This document shows positions 1 to 11,600 of a stretch of 64,000 nucleotides of DNA, one piece after another. Both the position numbers and the translations under genes were made by a program. Location of the stretch: the NCBI RefSeq assembly GCF_027744825.2, contig NC_071351.1, forward strand, positions 15,389,001-15,453,000, given 5' to 3'. Within the stretch, counting starts at the first letter, position 1. Each line of letters starts with the position of its first letter. Source of the stretch: Synchiropus splendidus (taxonomy: Eukaryota; Chordata; Actinopteri; Syngnathiformes; Callionymidae). The notes below the pieces were generated by a model. The model saw only the letters and a list, made by a program, of their open reading frames with translations, ran no database searches and was not told the DNA's origin.

Positions 1-59
1 AAGGTCTCAGTGTAACTCTTAGAGGATGGAAAGAAAAAATGGTTTGCAAAAAGCATTCG

Positions 60-480
60 CAAAATGTTTTTTGTATAATATGTGGAGAAAGATAATAACA
101 AAATAATTTGTTTGAAGTAACAATACATCTCAAATGTATCTGCACAGAAAAAGTCAGCATTTATCCAGTCGCTTCTGCTCTTCTCATCCCATAAATTTCA
201 AGCTTGGAGGTGAGACGAATGTGCCGTACCTTATCCTCTTTCTTGAACTATTAAAGTAGGAGTTCATCAGTCGTCAAAATTTCCTTTACTTTCTTAGATA
301 CTTTCTTACCAAGATTCTGAAGTCATTGGTTTGAAAATCATCATCCTAAACCCATCATTCTCAACAGTGATTAAAGATCCTGCGACCATCAACCAATATG
401 GTTGACTAGTTGACTGGACATCCAGTGTTTGATTTCAGGATGATGCATGCCAACAGCACGTAAGCATTGTAATGACAGCA
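60..480 (-). pseudogene. Decayed TLR relic, copy A (flank plus TIR remnant)
   Basis: Bases around 100-160 resemble the DNA upstream of the intact TLR gene at about 6880-6950; both contain a TTTGTTTGAAGTAA stretch followed by CACAGAAAAAGTCAG. Bases around 370-470, read on the minus strand, resemble the start of a TIR domain (YNAYV, then VDGRRIFN) but are broken by stops and frameshifts. The same TIR stretch occurs at 7.9-8.1 kb. I infer a dead tandem copy of the neighbouring receptor gene. No open frame survives, and the limits are approximate. Confidence 0.45.
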
Positions 481-2290
481 TCAATATCAATTTTCATCGG
501 AATAGCTCACAGGCTGTGGCCTTGCTGAGCAGGGTATGTTTGAAGATTGATCAATGTATTCTCTTGTGAATAGCTGTGACGTAAATACCCCCAGTTATAA
601 AATACTTTACATGCCAGGCAGCTCCTTTCAGCAGATTCAAAGAGGTTGTGGATGAACCCAGGGTGTGAGGCCTGAGGGGTCTCTCTGGAACTGAAAAAGT
701 TTTCTGATGAAAAAGATGTAGTGGCCAGAGTCAGTTGTATTGTAACAACACCCAGCGCCCAACTCTGCAAAATGAACAGTGAAATATTTCCCTGTTACAC
801 TGGCCCTCGTTTTGAAGGGTCACTGTCCTGGTAACTAGTTAAAGCCAAGGCCTAAGTGGGGGTTTTAATGGGTTTGTTCGGGCAACTTGTACAGCCTTTA
901 CAGCAGGTAGGTAGGCTGGTTAATTGGTCTTGGAAGGTGAAAGGTTTTTTCATGTTGACCAGCCTTTCCTTTTTTAGATTTCCTTTGGGTCAAAAGGTGT
1001 GTTTTCCCCACAAGGTTTATGTCAGCAGGGGACTCTATGTTTTCTCCAGTTTGGACACTGGAACTGAAGTCAAAGGCACACAAACAACTCCTTCCAAGTT
1101 GCTGGACTCTTCATTGTTGTTGTTTTCTTGTTATTGTTCTTTGGTTAGGACTGAACTGGTGGAGGCTGAGGTTCCATCATCGGTGCATAGCTTACATTTG
1201 GTACAACTCAGTGACTTATAAAGGGTTCTGTTTGGACCTGCAGTTCCCTTGGGACGCACCAATTGCAGTATTCAAAGTGTCGTATATCTTATTGCTTGCG
1301 GCATGTGACTTCAGTAAACCATATAGGTTCAAGAAGAGAAGTTGTGGTTGGCTTGTAGTATTTGTTTCTCCTTTTTGCTGCATGCTGGAGTTATTCTTTA
1401 GTATGAAGGCTGCTACAATGATTTTGATGCTTCTGCACTTAATCTTGTGCAGATGCTGAATCAGATTCCTCATGAGACCCCAGCAGAAAGTCAATTGGAG
1501 GTTTTGGTTTTTGGCCAAGCATTAACTCATAAGGCGAGGAGTCAGTGGATTGACGTTCAGTGGTACTATATGAAGACTTACTGCAAGAAAACGGTGTGTG
1601 ATTCCCAGAGTGTGAGCCTGGTTGGATTATGCATCTGCAATGCTATTGGCAGAGCCATGTTGGTAATTGCAAAAGTAATTAAGAGTGCATTTCCCGTATG
1701 TTTCCGGAGGTAGCACAGCCCCCAGCCCTGCATAACTTGCTATCGATTTCTAAGAGAAAAGCTTTGGTGAAGATGGCCTATGCCAAAACTAGTGCAGTTA
1801 CTTGTCGATTCTTTCTGAATGCTCTCTCACACAACTCCCTTACCAGGGGCACAGCTTTACTTTTTCGCTCTTCCCAGTTTGCCCACTTGTTTGTGGAGCG
1901 GGGCTGCCAACTGGTTGGAAGTTAGTTGCGGCTATTGTCCAACTCAATCTAGATGTTCAAGATGTTAATCAAATGAGGATGAGAAGATAAATATGTTTTC
2001 CTGATACAGCAATAGGAAGTGCAAACGTTGGTCCCCAAGAATACGTCCCTTCCATCGGTAGAGCGTAGAAGGAGCATTGCAAAGTCCAAGGGACATCCCA
2101 TTGCTCTCAGACATGCCAAATGGGGTACACAAAGCAGTCTGTACCCTGCCAATTTCTGCAACCTATTCTTGGTTATAAACAATGGCCAGGTTTGACGTTA
2201 AAAACCAACTAGCCCGGACAGTGCATCCAATGATTCTTCAATTTGTGGCAAGGGGGAGGCAACTTTCTTGTGTCTTTGCATTCAGCTACT
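481..2290. other. Intergenic DNA, no gene recognised
   Basis: Several short open frames occur here (the longest about 146 codons), but none resembles a known protein, none shows convincing splice-site pairing, and they overlap on both strands. I see no RNA gene. It lies downstream of the TLR gene, beyond its polyadenylation signal. Confidence 0.5.
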
Positions 2291-2302
2291 GATGGTCTAC
2301 AC

Positions 2303-2481
2303 CAGGGGTGGCCAACCAGTCAGAAGCTAAGAGTTACATTGTCTTACTGTGTTGCTGAAAAGAGTCACATCCTACAAATACGTAAGGCTGTAAGGCTCAC
2401 CTGAACAGATGGTCATATGACTTAGTGGCAGTATAGCGGTTAACACACATCCCTGTGTGTCACAAGGTTTGGCCAGGCCTG
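2303..2481. mobile_element. Small non-autonomous hAT element (MITE), 179 bp
   Basis: The ends are imperfect inverted repeats: CAGGGGTGGCCAACC on the left and GGTTTGGCCAGGCCTG on the right. The element is flanked by a perfect 8-bp direct duplication, GTCTACAC, at 2295-2302 and 2482-2489. An 8-bp target duplication with CAGGGGTG-type ends is the signature of the hAT superfamily. It has no coding capacity. Confidence 0.85.
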
Positions 2482-2707
2482 GTCTACACAGAGTCCGTGT
2501 TCTCCTGTATTTTAAAAAAATGCAACAATGTGTAGAGAGTAAGGACGACAACTGAGTTGAACCACATTCCATCCCCGGCGGAACAGGTTCCTGGTTCCTT
2601 TTAAAGAAACAGCAGGATCACAAAATTTACGATGGGAGACCTTAGCTTTCCTAAGGCATGGAAGAACACACGACGAGAACTATCACAACACCACAGGAAC
2701 AGTAACA

Positions 2708-2713
2708 TTTATT
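2708..2713 (-). promoter_or_regulatory. Probable polyadenylation signal of tlr9
   Basis: AATAAA on the minus strand, about 180 bp beyond the tlr9 stop codon. It is the nearest canonical signal in the right orientation. Confidence 0.5.
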
Positions 2714-2892
2714 ACATCAAATAAAAGCCGTAATGAACAGCAAACTTTAAGTAGATGTTGAAAACACCAGACAAAATCAACTAGCTACGAGCAGACAGTT
2801 TTCACAATTCATACTGTAGTTTCATTTCCCAAAAATTTAATATTTGGTTTCATAATTAAATCAGTTACTGTGACCAGGTGTGAATAAACACA

Positions 2893-5800
2893 TCACATGT
2901 TAAAACTTTCACTCATGTTTTGATCATAGAGCTTGAGATTATCCGACGACAGTGCCATTCTCACTTGATTCCAGAAAAGGGGCTGTGCCAGAGGATTTTT
3001 GGGCCAAGTCAGAACCGACTTCCCGCAAAGCCTCTTTCTCAGCTGCAGATACTTCAGTTTTGTGTACATCTCCTCAAGCAAAACCAGCACAGCTACATCA
3101 GCCTTGTGAGGGAAAATAAAAATGTAAATATTGAATTCATGTGTTCGGAGTCAGAATAGCACATCCTTAATGTACCTTCTCGTCCAGAAGTCGCTGTTGA
3201 ACCATGTAGAAAGCCTGACGAATCACCCCGTTCAATGCCTTTCCGCTGGAGAGCACGAACACCGTCTTCACGCTTTTGTAGACGGCGTTGTGGAGATTTT
3301 CGATGCATGACAGCCCAGGAACCCAGTCCCTCTCCTCCAAACACAGATTAAACCTTCTGTGTCTGTCCTCCAGATGAACGACAAGCTCGTTGTACACCCA
3401 GTCTCTGACAGCAGGGTTACCCGTGTCAAACACCACAAACGCATGGTAATGACAATCACTTCCAGGCAGCTGGGAATATCCCTTCTGACCAGCCCAGAGT
3501 ACCTGAAGGCAGTACCACAGGTCCCAGCCATATAGATGCTTCAGAAGGGGCAGTGTAGTGAACAAAATAACCAAGCAGAAGTTCACAAAGAAGGCCAGGC
3601 TGCCATAAATCTCCTGGCAGGAATGCTGATCTATTAACAACATGCTCTTGCCAATTTGAGATTCTGGGTAGGCGCATAGGACAGATGTGGTGAGGAAGGG
3701 AATGCGTATTGAAGTCTTCGCTAAGAAGACAGAAAACCACGCTGTATCACAGTCGCATCTGAAAGGGTTGGTATGTAAGGTGAGTTCCTTCAGGGCAGTT
3801 TCGTTGGAGGAGGGTTTTGGGGTGAACTTGAAGTGAATCTTCTTGATTTGATTGTGGTCCAGGTGAAGAACTTGTAAGGATTTCAACTGAATCAGAACGC
3901 TTTCAGGGATGCTATGAAATCGATTGTTATTGAGATACAGGCACTTTAAATTGGAATCGAATTTTAGAATGGTGCTGGGAAAAAAGTCAAGAACATTGTG
4001 ACTCAAATCCAGGAGAGTCAGATTGCTCAGTGCCGTGATGTTTGCCCAAGGGAAGAATGCCAACTGGTTATAGCTGATCACTAAAGATTGAAGACTCTTG
4101 GGCAAGTTGGTCAAAATGTCGTCCGAAATAGATCTCAGCTGATTATTGGAGATGTCCAGGTGATTGAGATTTGTTAGATTTTGGAAGAAGAGTGTGTACT
4201 TGTGTTTGGCTTTCCACATGTTATCCAAGCGATTTCCATTGAAGTAGAGGGTCCTCAGTGAGCTGCTATTCAGCTGGTGATCAATTCGCATCTGAATGTT
4301 ATTGTTGGCCAAACTCAAGACTTCCAAGTTCTGAAGATTATGGATGAAACTAAGGCTATGGAACATGCCCCTCATATTAAAATGGAAGTCATTGTTACTG
4401 AGGTCTAACAATTTCAGGGTTTTATTTAGCTCGCTAAAAGCATGATCATAAAAAAGATCAATTCGATTGTGAGACATATTCAGTGCAACTAATTTAGTCA
4501 AACCAGAAAAATCACCTTTACTTAGAGTCTGGCTCATATAATTAAGGGACAGGTCCAAGCATGTTACGTTCTCGAGGCCAGCGAAAGTGTTATTTGTAAG
4601 AAATAGAATGTCATTCTGAGATAGGTCAAGAGTAAATCCTCCATTGCACTGTTTATTATAAAGAACTGATAATGCAAACGGTTCTATATCGAGGGTGTCT
4701 GATGGCCATGAAGTCCTGGCTTTATCTTCCGTACTAATGTGTCGACCGACTAAGATTCCAGTCTGGAATCTGCTGGAGAATATTGTTTGCCTTTTGCTTA
4801 ATGCCTCCGATTGACCCATGAACAGCTCTCTGGATGGGCATTCATTAAAGGTTAGCATGTTTTGAGTCAGGACAATATTTTGAAGAGAGGGAAACCGTTT
4901 GAGGCTTTGAAAGTCGAATTTATACATGAAATTCATCCTCAGCTCCAGTGTGTGAAGTTTCTTCAGCTGGGAGAGAACTTCTAAGCTCTGAGTGGACAGC
5001 GATTTGAAAAAGTTTCCTGTCAATAGAAGATATTGCAAATTCACCATTTTGCCAACATGAGTCGACAGATGGAATTCAGTAAAGATTCTTTCTGGCTCAT
5101 AATTGTAGATAAGACTTATCCAATTAAGGTGAGTGAGCTCTCCAAAAAAAGAGGCGTTCTGTATGGCGAATGCAAGCCTGTTGTCAGAGAGGTCCAGTCG
5201 ACCCAACTTTTTTAAAGGCTTAAAAATGCCCTTAGGGAATGTTTTAATAGAGTTTCCCCTCAAACTGAGAAAGCCAATGGCACTGTTCTCTGAAAAGAAG
5301 GACTGAGGATGTAGTTTCAGTGGGTTGTTGTATGGGCAAGGAAAGCAAGGCTGTGCTGCATGGTCGCAACGCTGACAGTTCCATTCAAGATTCAAGGTAC
5401 TGAGCTTTGTCAGGTTGACAAAAGCTCGGTCTGGGATCTCAGTCAGTCTGTTTTCTTTTAAATTCAGTTTCTCCAATGACCGGGGTAATCCATGAGGTAC
5501 AGCCGTCAAATTATCAAAGGCCAAATCAAGAACCCGAAGACGTGTCAGGTGTTCAAAAGCATTTTCAGCGATGTAAAAGGGCTCATAACAAGGGTTTAGA
5601 TAATAGCAGTTGTAGCCGAGCAAGAGCTTCTCAAGATGTGGAGTCTCAAATGGATTTTCAATGTGGAAGATCCGATTGCCCTCTAGATTCAGCTGACGCA
5701 GGCTTTCAGGAAGCCAAGGAATATGTCTGAGTCTGTTATGGGACAGAAACAGATGCTGAAGCTTTGGCAAGACCTTGAAAGCGCAGTGGTGGATATCCAG

Positions 5801-6673
5801 TTCAGGTGAATAAGGATTTCCATTGCGGGTCATATCCAAGGTGAGAAGGTTTGGTACACCAGAGAAAGTGTTGTCTGCCACTTTACGGATTCTATTCAGG
5901 CTGAGATTGAGGGACAAAACTCTGTCTTCTTTGATGTAAATGACACGATCCAAGGATCTATCATGGCAGTCCACTTTAGTGACATTGGCATCCACATCAC
6001 ATGGCAGAAACCTGAAATTTATGGCTTTCAGAGACACAAGGAGGTGACAGAATATGATGATGTATTTCATCATAGCCACCTGAAATAAAAAAATATATAC
6101 ATATGTACAATTAGTGAGATGGTTGTGAATGCAGCTACACTCCAATCTCACCCACGACCTTCTCAACATCAGAATAGTTCCCTGTTTTTCATCAGTAACA
6201 ACTAAACTTATCAGCAACAACTTAAAAAAACTTACCAGATTTGCTCAATTAAATTATTAAAACTAAAATACAGATGTGATGCATCAATATGTTGCAAATG
6301 CCCCTCCCTCTGGATGACCATCGATATAGTTTTTCTTCATTTTCTGCTTGTTCCATTATAGGGGTCAGTGGGCTAGAGTCTACCCCAGTTACTCTCGTTG
6401 AGAGGCAGGAGACACCCAGAATGGGTCACCAGGCTACAGTCACACACTCACACACCCAGCACTAGGTCAATCTCTGTATGCTTTTGGACTGTGGGAATGC
6501 CTGGAGTAAACCCTAGCATGGGAGAAAAAAATAACTGCTGTGAACTAGCCACCAATGCAAGCATGCACCCTTAATATATTAGGTTTAATTTAACATAAAG
6601 ATAGCAAATATGGGTTATTAAACCATTTATTCTTTTGAAAATATACATTTTTAAGAAAAACAACACTCACCAT
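2893..6673 (-). CDS. tlr9: Toll-like receptor 9 (endosomal nucleic-acid sensor), three coding exons
   Basis: Coding exons: 6671-6673, 3176-6079 and 2893-3102, predicted 1038 residues. Exon 1 codes only the initiator Met (ATG|GTGAGT), a known trait of TLR7/8/9 genes. Exon 2 begins after a TTATTTCAG acceptor and reads VAMMKYIIIF, a signal peptide. It then holds the leucine-rich repeats, a cysteine-rich Z-loop-like stretch (CQRCDHAAQPCFPC), the C-terminal LRR cap and a transmembrane segment near residues 828-848. The TIR domain starts near 876 and keeps box 2 as LCLEERDWVPG, with the BB-loop proline. A 73-bp intron at 3103-3175 splits the TIR domain after LLDEK; exon 3 ends in SESFNM. Family knowledge: TLR9 senses unmethylated CpG DNA in endosomes and signals through MyD88. 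Z-loop and TIR sequence favour TLR9 over TLR7 or TLR8, but no tree was made. The reading frame is intact. Confidence 0.85.
6350..6545. repeat. Dispersed fish repeat inside tlr9 intron 1
   Basis: The stretch reads as a degenerate copy of a common teleost dispersed repeat (GGGGTCAGTGGGCTAGAG, GAGAGGCAGG, TTTTGGACTGTGGGA). A second copy lies at about 41225-41450. The family was not identified further. Confidence 0.55.
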
Positions 6674-7749
6674 GTTTTTTTCCCTCTCTTGTGCTTTGTG
6701 AATCCTCGATTCAGCCAGTGACAAGTGAAACAGAAGTGATCTGTGAAAGGAAGTAAAAGGAAACAAAATTAATGCACAGGCTCAATTGTATCTATGTTTT
6801 TGTTTTAATCATAACTTTCATCATCACAACCTGATGTTTGAGATTTTCAACATTGTTTTGCATTAATTTGAGGAATAATCTATTTGTTTGAAGTAAAGTT
6901 ACCTCTCAAAAGCACCCTCTCCACAGAAAAAGTCAGTCTGACTCTCGGTTATCATTTTTACACGGTAAAAGATGGCTGGCCAGGAGCAGGTGCTCCAACC
7001 AAAACACCTGGTTTCATTTCCTCAGTTACTCAGTAATTATTAGGCTGTTTGCTTGAAAAGGGGAAAGAACTGGGTTGTTATGAAACAAAAATCACAGCAG
7101 CTGTTCAATTCATCTTCAGGTCTGTTTAAATTACAAAAATAGACACACATTGTCATACAAGAAATTTTGTTGCTCACAGACCACAAAGTAATACCAGAGA
7201 AAAAAAGAATAAGACGAGACGACAAATGATTTACAAGTGGCAAGTCATCTGCTGTGACTCAAGAAGCGCACCACTAACAAGATCTCATCAGGTACACACG
7301 TCACACACAATGGGCATCTTATTTTATCAATATTTTTTTTTTAATGGATGTATAATATATATATTTAATGTAATTATTAAATTATATATTTAAAAAAATC
7401 AAAACAGAAACACATGAATTTCAGTGGCAACATTTATACTGGTTTCAGATGATCCTGCAAACCTGGCAGTGTTGTTAAGACGTTTATTATATTATGCTCT
7501 CCATAGTGAATACAACTCATTTATTTGTGTACCTCACAGATATCATAAATATATGATAAGATCAATTCAATCAGAGTTTTGTATTGTCTATTTCCACATA
7601 CTACTCCTGGAATATCTGTTTATCCAGCTCTGTTTTGGTCCTCTCATTCCATCACTTTCAGGCTATGGGGTCAGAAGATCTGTTGTGTCCAAGGCTTTTG
7701 AGTAAAAAAAAAATCTGTATTATTTTCTTTTGCTGTAATATTTTCCATT

Positions 7750-8110
7750 AGTCTCAATAGTGCCATCAGTTGTTATTTTGGTCCCAAAGCCAAATTTCTT
7801 CGTAACTTATTCCGTTCCTTGTAATAGAGAAATGAAAATGTATTCATCATCATATTTTTTCAATACTGCCTTGTCCAGCTGCCAGGGTACTGGTTTCATT
7901 TGTACCATCAGACAATTGTGGCAGGATTTCAAAATCATGTTTCCAATCACGGTTCTCCAAACAGAGATTAAAGAATCTGCGACCATCAACCAAATTAGTT
8001 GACTGGAGATCCAGTCTCTGACAGCAAAGTGATGTGGGTCAACACTACAAAAACATCTTAATGACATTGTCAATATTCATTTCTTAAGGAATATTTACAG
8101 GCTATTAAAT
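7750..8110 (-). pseudogene. Decayed TLR relic, copy B (TIR-domain fragment)
   Basis: Read on the minus strand, two frames together give a TIR-like series: DPHHFAVRDW in one frame, then RRFFNLCLENRDW in the next. The intact neighbour reads GNPAVRDW and RRFNLCLEERDW at the same places. A frameshift separates the two parts and stops follow. No leucine-rich repeat region is seen next to it. It sits upstream of the intact gene, between it and apeh. I infer a truncated, dead duplicate of the TLR gene. Confidence 0.65.
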
Positions 8111-8639
8111 AAACATGCAAATGACCATTGTAACTGAAATCCAGCAGTTATGAAGCATCTAACTTACCAGCCAGCTTGTATCAGCTGAGTAGACTTCATC
8201 GTAGAGGAATCCAGAGAGAGACAGCTCAAAGGTTTCACAATGGAAGTGAAAGCATTTTCTGATGTAAATGAAGTACCTTGCAAACATGGTATGACTCACA
8301 GAAAGCAAGTCATTTTTAGATATGTAAAATGCACACGTATTTTTATGACAAAGTTTGTTTGGCGTGTTTTATTCATTAGATTTAATGAATACAATCAGAT
8401 TTCGTCTCACAAGGCAATGATCTTGCACAATTGGTCATAACAAAAATGTTTATACCTCGCAGACAATTTTTAACATGAGAGAGTGAAAATGACCGAATAA
8501 ACTCAAGAACTACAGATTTAGTGTTTCCCACTGATAAGGAGTTAGAAAAAACATTATTTCTGCATCGATTTGGAGCGCGCATTTAAAGCTTTTGATGATC
8601 AAGAAAAGGTTCCTGAAACCCCCGAGTAGCTCGTCACCA

Positions 8640-11600
8640 TCACTGACTCATGTGTTGAATTATCCACAGAGCGATGTTCATGAAGCCATCGGCCTCAGCA
8701 TCCACCTTAGACAGGGAGTGGTTGTTCTCAGGGTACCATAGCAAGCTAAAAACAAGCATATGGAGCATGTTAGCATGAAGATTATTCATCATGTTTGAAT
8801 GAGTGATGAGGATGTACTTACCGCACAGGAACCTGCTTCGCTTTAAGTGCTCTGTAGTATTCAATGCCTTGTTTGTTTGGCACACGTCTGTCATCTTCTC
8901 CTAGTATGAGCAGCACAGGTGTTTGTACCTAGAGAAAAATCCACGTGTCAAACGCTAATTCATATCATGACCAATCAGAATTGAGAAATATACGGTACAT
9001 TCTGTATGTGTTTGATGGGTGAAATGTCCAACATCTGTTTGTATGCGCCAGCATCAGGCAGACAATCTGAAGCATAGTCGAAACCAGCTTCAACCAGACA
9101 CCTGCAAAAGTATGACCCCTCACTGTTCTGACAACAAATCACGACACACACAATGATTCACTTCAGGACGTACCAATCAGGAATGTCAGTGCTTCCAACC
9201 ATGGAAACAAAGTTAATGACGGGGTTGCGAGCAATACAGGACTTGTAGAAGGTGGGATACTGGCCAATGAGATGACAGGCTAGGAAACCACCGTGAGAGC
9301 CGCCGACAACAGACACATTCTGCCGGTCGAATGCGTCGCTTGCAAGGACGCTTTCAACAGCAAACTGTTAGAGGACAACATAAACACGCTAAAATATATC
9401 TAAAATATACACGTCACTGTGTATCAGCTGTGCGAATTAGAATCTTCATGTATGTTGAGTTTACCTTAGCTCATCATCACTTGTACCTACCTGAACATCT
9501 TTGACATCCTGTGTGCCAACATTGCCAGGCAAAGAGAGGATGCTGTCCTGCCCATATCCAATAGAACCACGATAGTTGACTAGAAATGAGCACAAACTTG
9601 AAAATGGCTTTTGTTAAAATATACTGGTAACTTAAAGTAACTTAAATGTCTCTTTGATTCAGTCAAGTATTTAACAATTCATTGTCAATTGCTGACAGTT
9701 ACATGGGGCATTATATTTTCATTTTAGGCATAGTGTCCTAAAATTGGCTCCAAAACTGCGATGAACGCATCCATTGGAGCATTCAGGTATGTGGGAATTC
9801 TAAATGGCACACTCATGTGATGAAATCAGCTCTAGTTTAGGGGCGAAATTCAGATACATTTGTTAAGTTTGATCTCAGTAGTGTTCGAGTTCTGTGTGGA
9901 ATTAAAATAAAAATACTTTACATTTATCATGATTAATCGAAATTCCTTCACAGCAACCCTGTGATTAATCCAATTAAAAATATTAAGCATTTGACAGCAC
10001 CAATAACTAACATACAAACACAGCAGCAGTTGTCTAAGGATATAGACAATAAGACTACAAAAGAAACACATCTTACCGAATAACGATGCAAAGCCCATCA
10101 TGCTCAACACGGCGCAGGATAGACTCCAGTCCGCAACAATCACAGAGTGAGGTCCTCCTAATAAAATCAAGAATTACGTTTTAGCATGAGAACGGCAAAA
10201 AAGTAACAAATATAGTTTCCAGCAAAAGACATTCATCAAAGTCAGTCATCAAGCTAGTAAAATACATGACTAACAGAAATGTCTAATGCTATTATTTATG
10301 AGAAAATCCTCAAAATTCTCTCAACATATGAGGCATTTTCATTCAGAAAAAAAGAAAACACAAACCCACCATGCGGAATAACAATAAGAGGCAGCTTCCC
10401 GCCTTCCTTTGGCTCCTTTGGTTTGATCAACAAAGCTTCAAAATCCAGGCCAGCTAAAAAGAAAGGGTCATCAATGTTTATTTCTGGGGAAAGCCCCAAC
10501 ACATGATCCCATATGTTACTTTGAGGCATATAATAGTGTTGCACTGAAGTGCATGCATTTGAAGGTGATGATTTTTTTCTTTACTCCAGTAAATCTTCAC
10601 TATGCATCTTGACTGCAGGCTAAAATAGTGGCTGATACTCACGATATTGAGTGTTGTCTTGATCAGCTGGAGGGGTGAAAGTCAGAATCTTCCAGTCAAT
10701 GTCTGGCAATGACTGGGAGTCTTCCAGAGTGACCCATTCCACTGGCTCTTCAGAATCGATGGCCGGGAGGAAACCAACACGCTGAAGAGTAATTTTGCAT
10801 CATGATTCACACATGACATGACACATGGCAGTAGAAGTGAATTACAACCAGAACCATCATACCAAACATGGAGGCTGGTTTGGGGACGAGCAGCTAACCA
10901 CCATGAGATCTCGTTCAATTGTCAGCAGACTGCAATCACTGATGTCAGACTCTGCAGACCAGGAAATCATATCAAGAAACATGTCACAGTCTCAAGGCAC
11001 ATACACGCAGACACTCACCAGAGGTCAGAGAGGTGACGTGTCCCGTGCTGATATCCACCATCAACAGAGCCTTTTAAAGAGAAAACATCTTTGAGACAAG
11101 ATGGAAAATCCTTCTGACCGGGTGAAAGATCTCATTTGAAATTCCTTCTAACACAAAGCAATGTCGATACCTTTTGGCTGCGCTGAGCACAGGAAAGGAT
11201 AATTCGCTGGCTGTCACTTGACCAGCACTGAGGGGACAACTGGGAGCAGTAGATCCCAGTGAAGCCATCTACAAAGGAAACGCACTATGAGGACACAAAA
11301 CAGAAGGCAAAAGACGACAGTTTACCTTCTTGTGGCTGCTTCACCACATCCACCACCACAGAAGTCTTCTTCGTATACCAGTCATACTTCAGAGAAAACA
11401 CATCATTAGTTTCATTCAGAACTTGTCGATCAGATCATATTTTTGTTTATAACTAAAGACAGCTTGCACTTTTGCCTGTGTTAAGTCCAAAATCATGCTA
11501 CGACTCTGAAAACAATTAATGTGATGAGTAGGGATGGGCGATAAGGACAAAAAAAAGTTATCACGATAACTATCACGATAAATACATTTTCATGCTATTC

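Noticed and set aside
856..1459. Plus-strand open frames of 121 and 146 codons
   Set aside because: They overlap in different frames, have no domain or splice support, and show ordinary intergenic composition.
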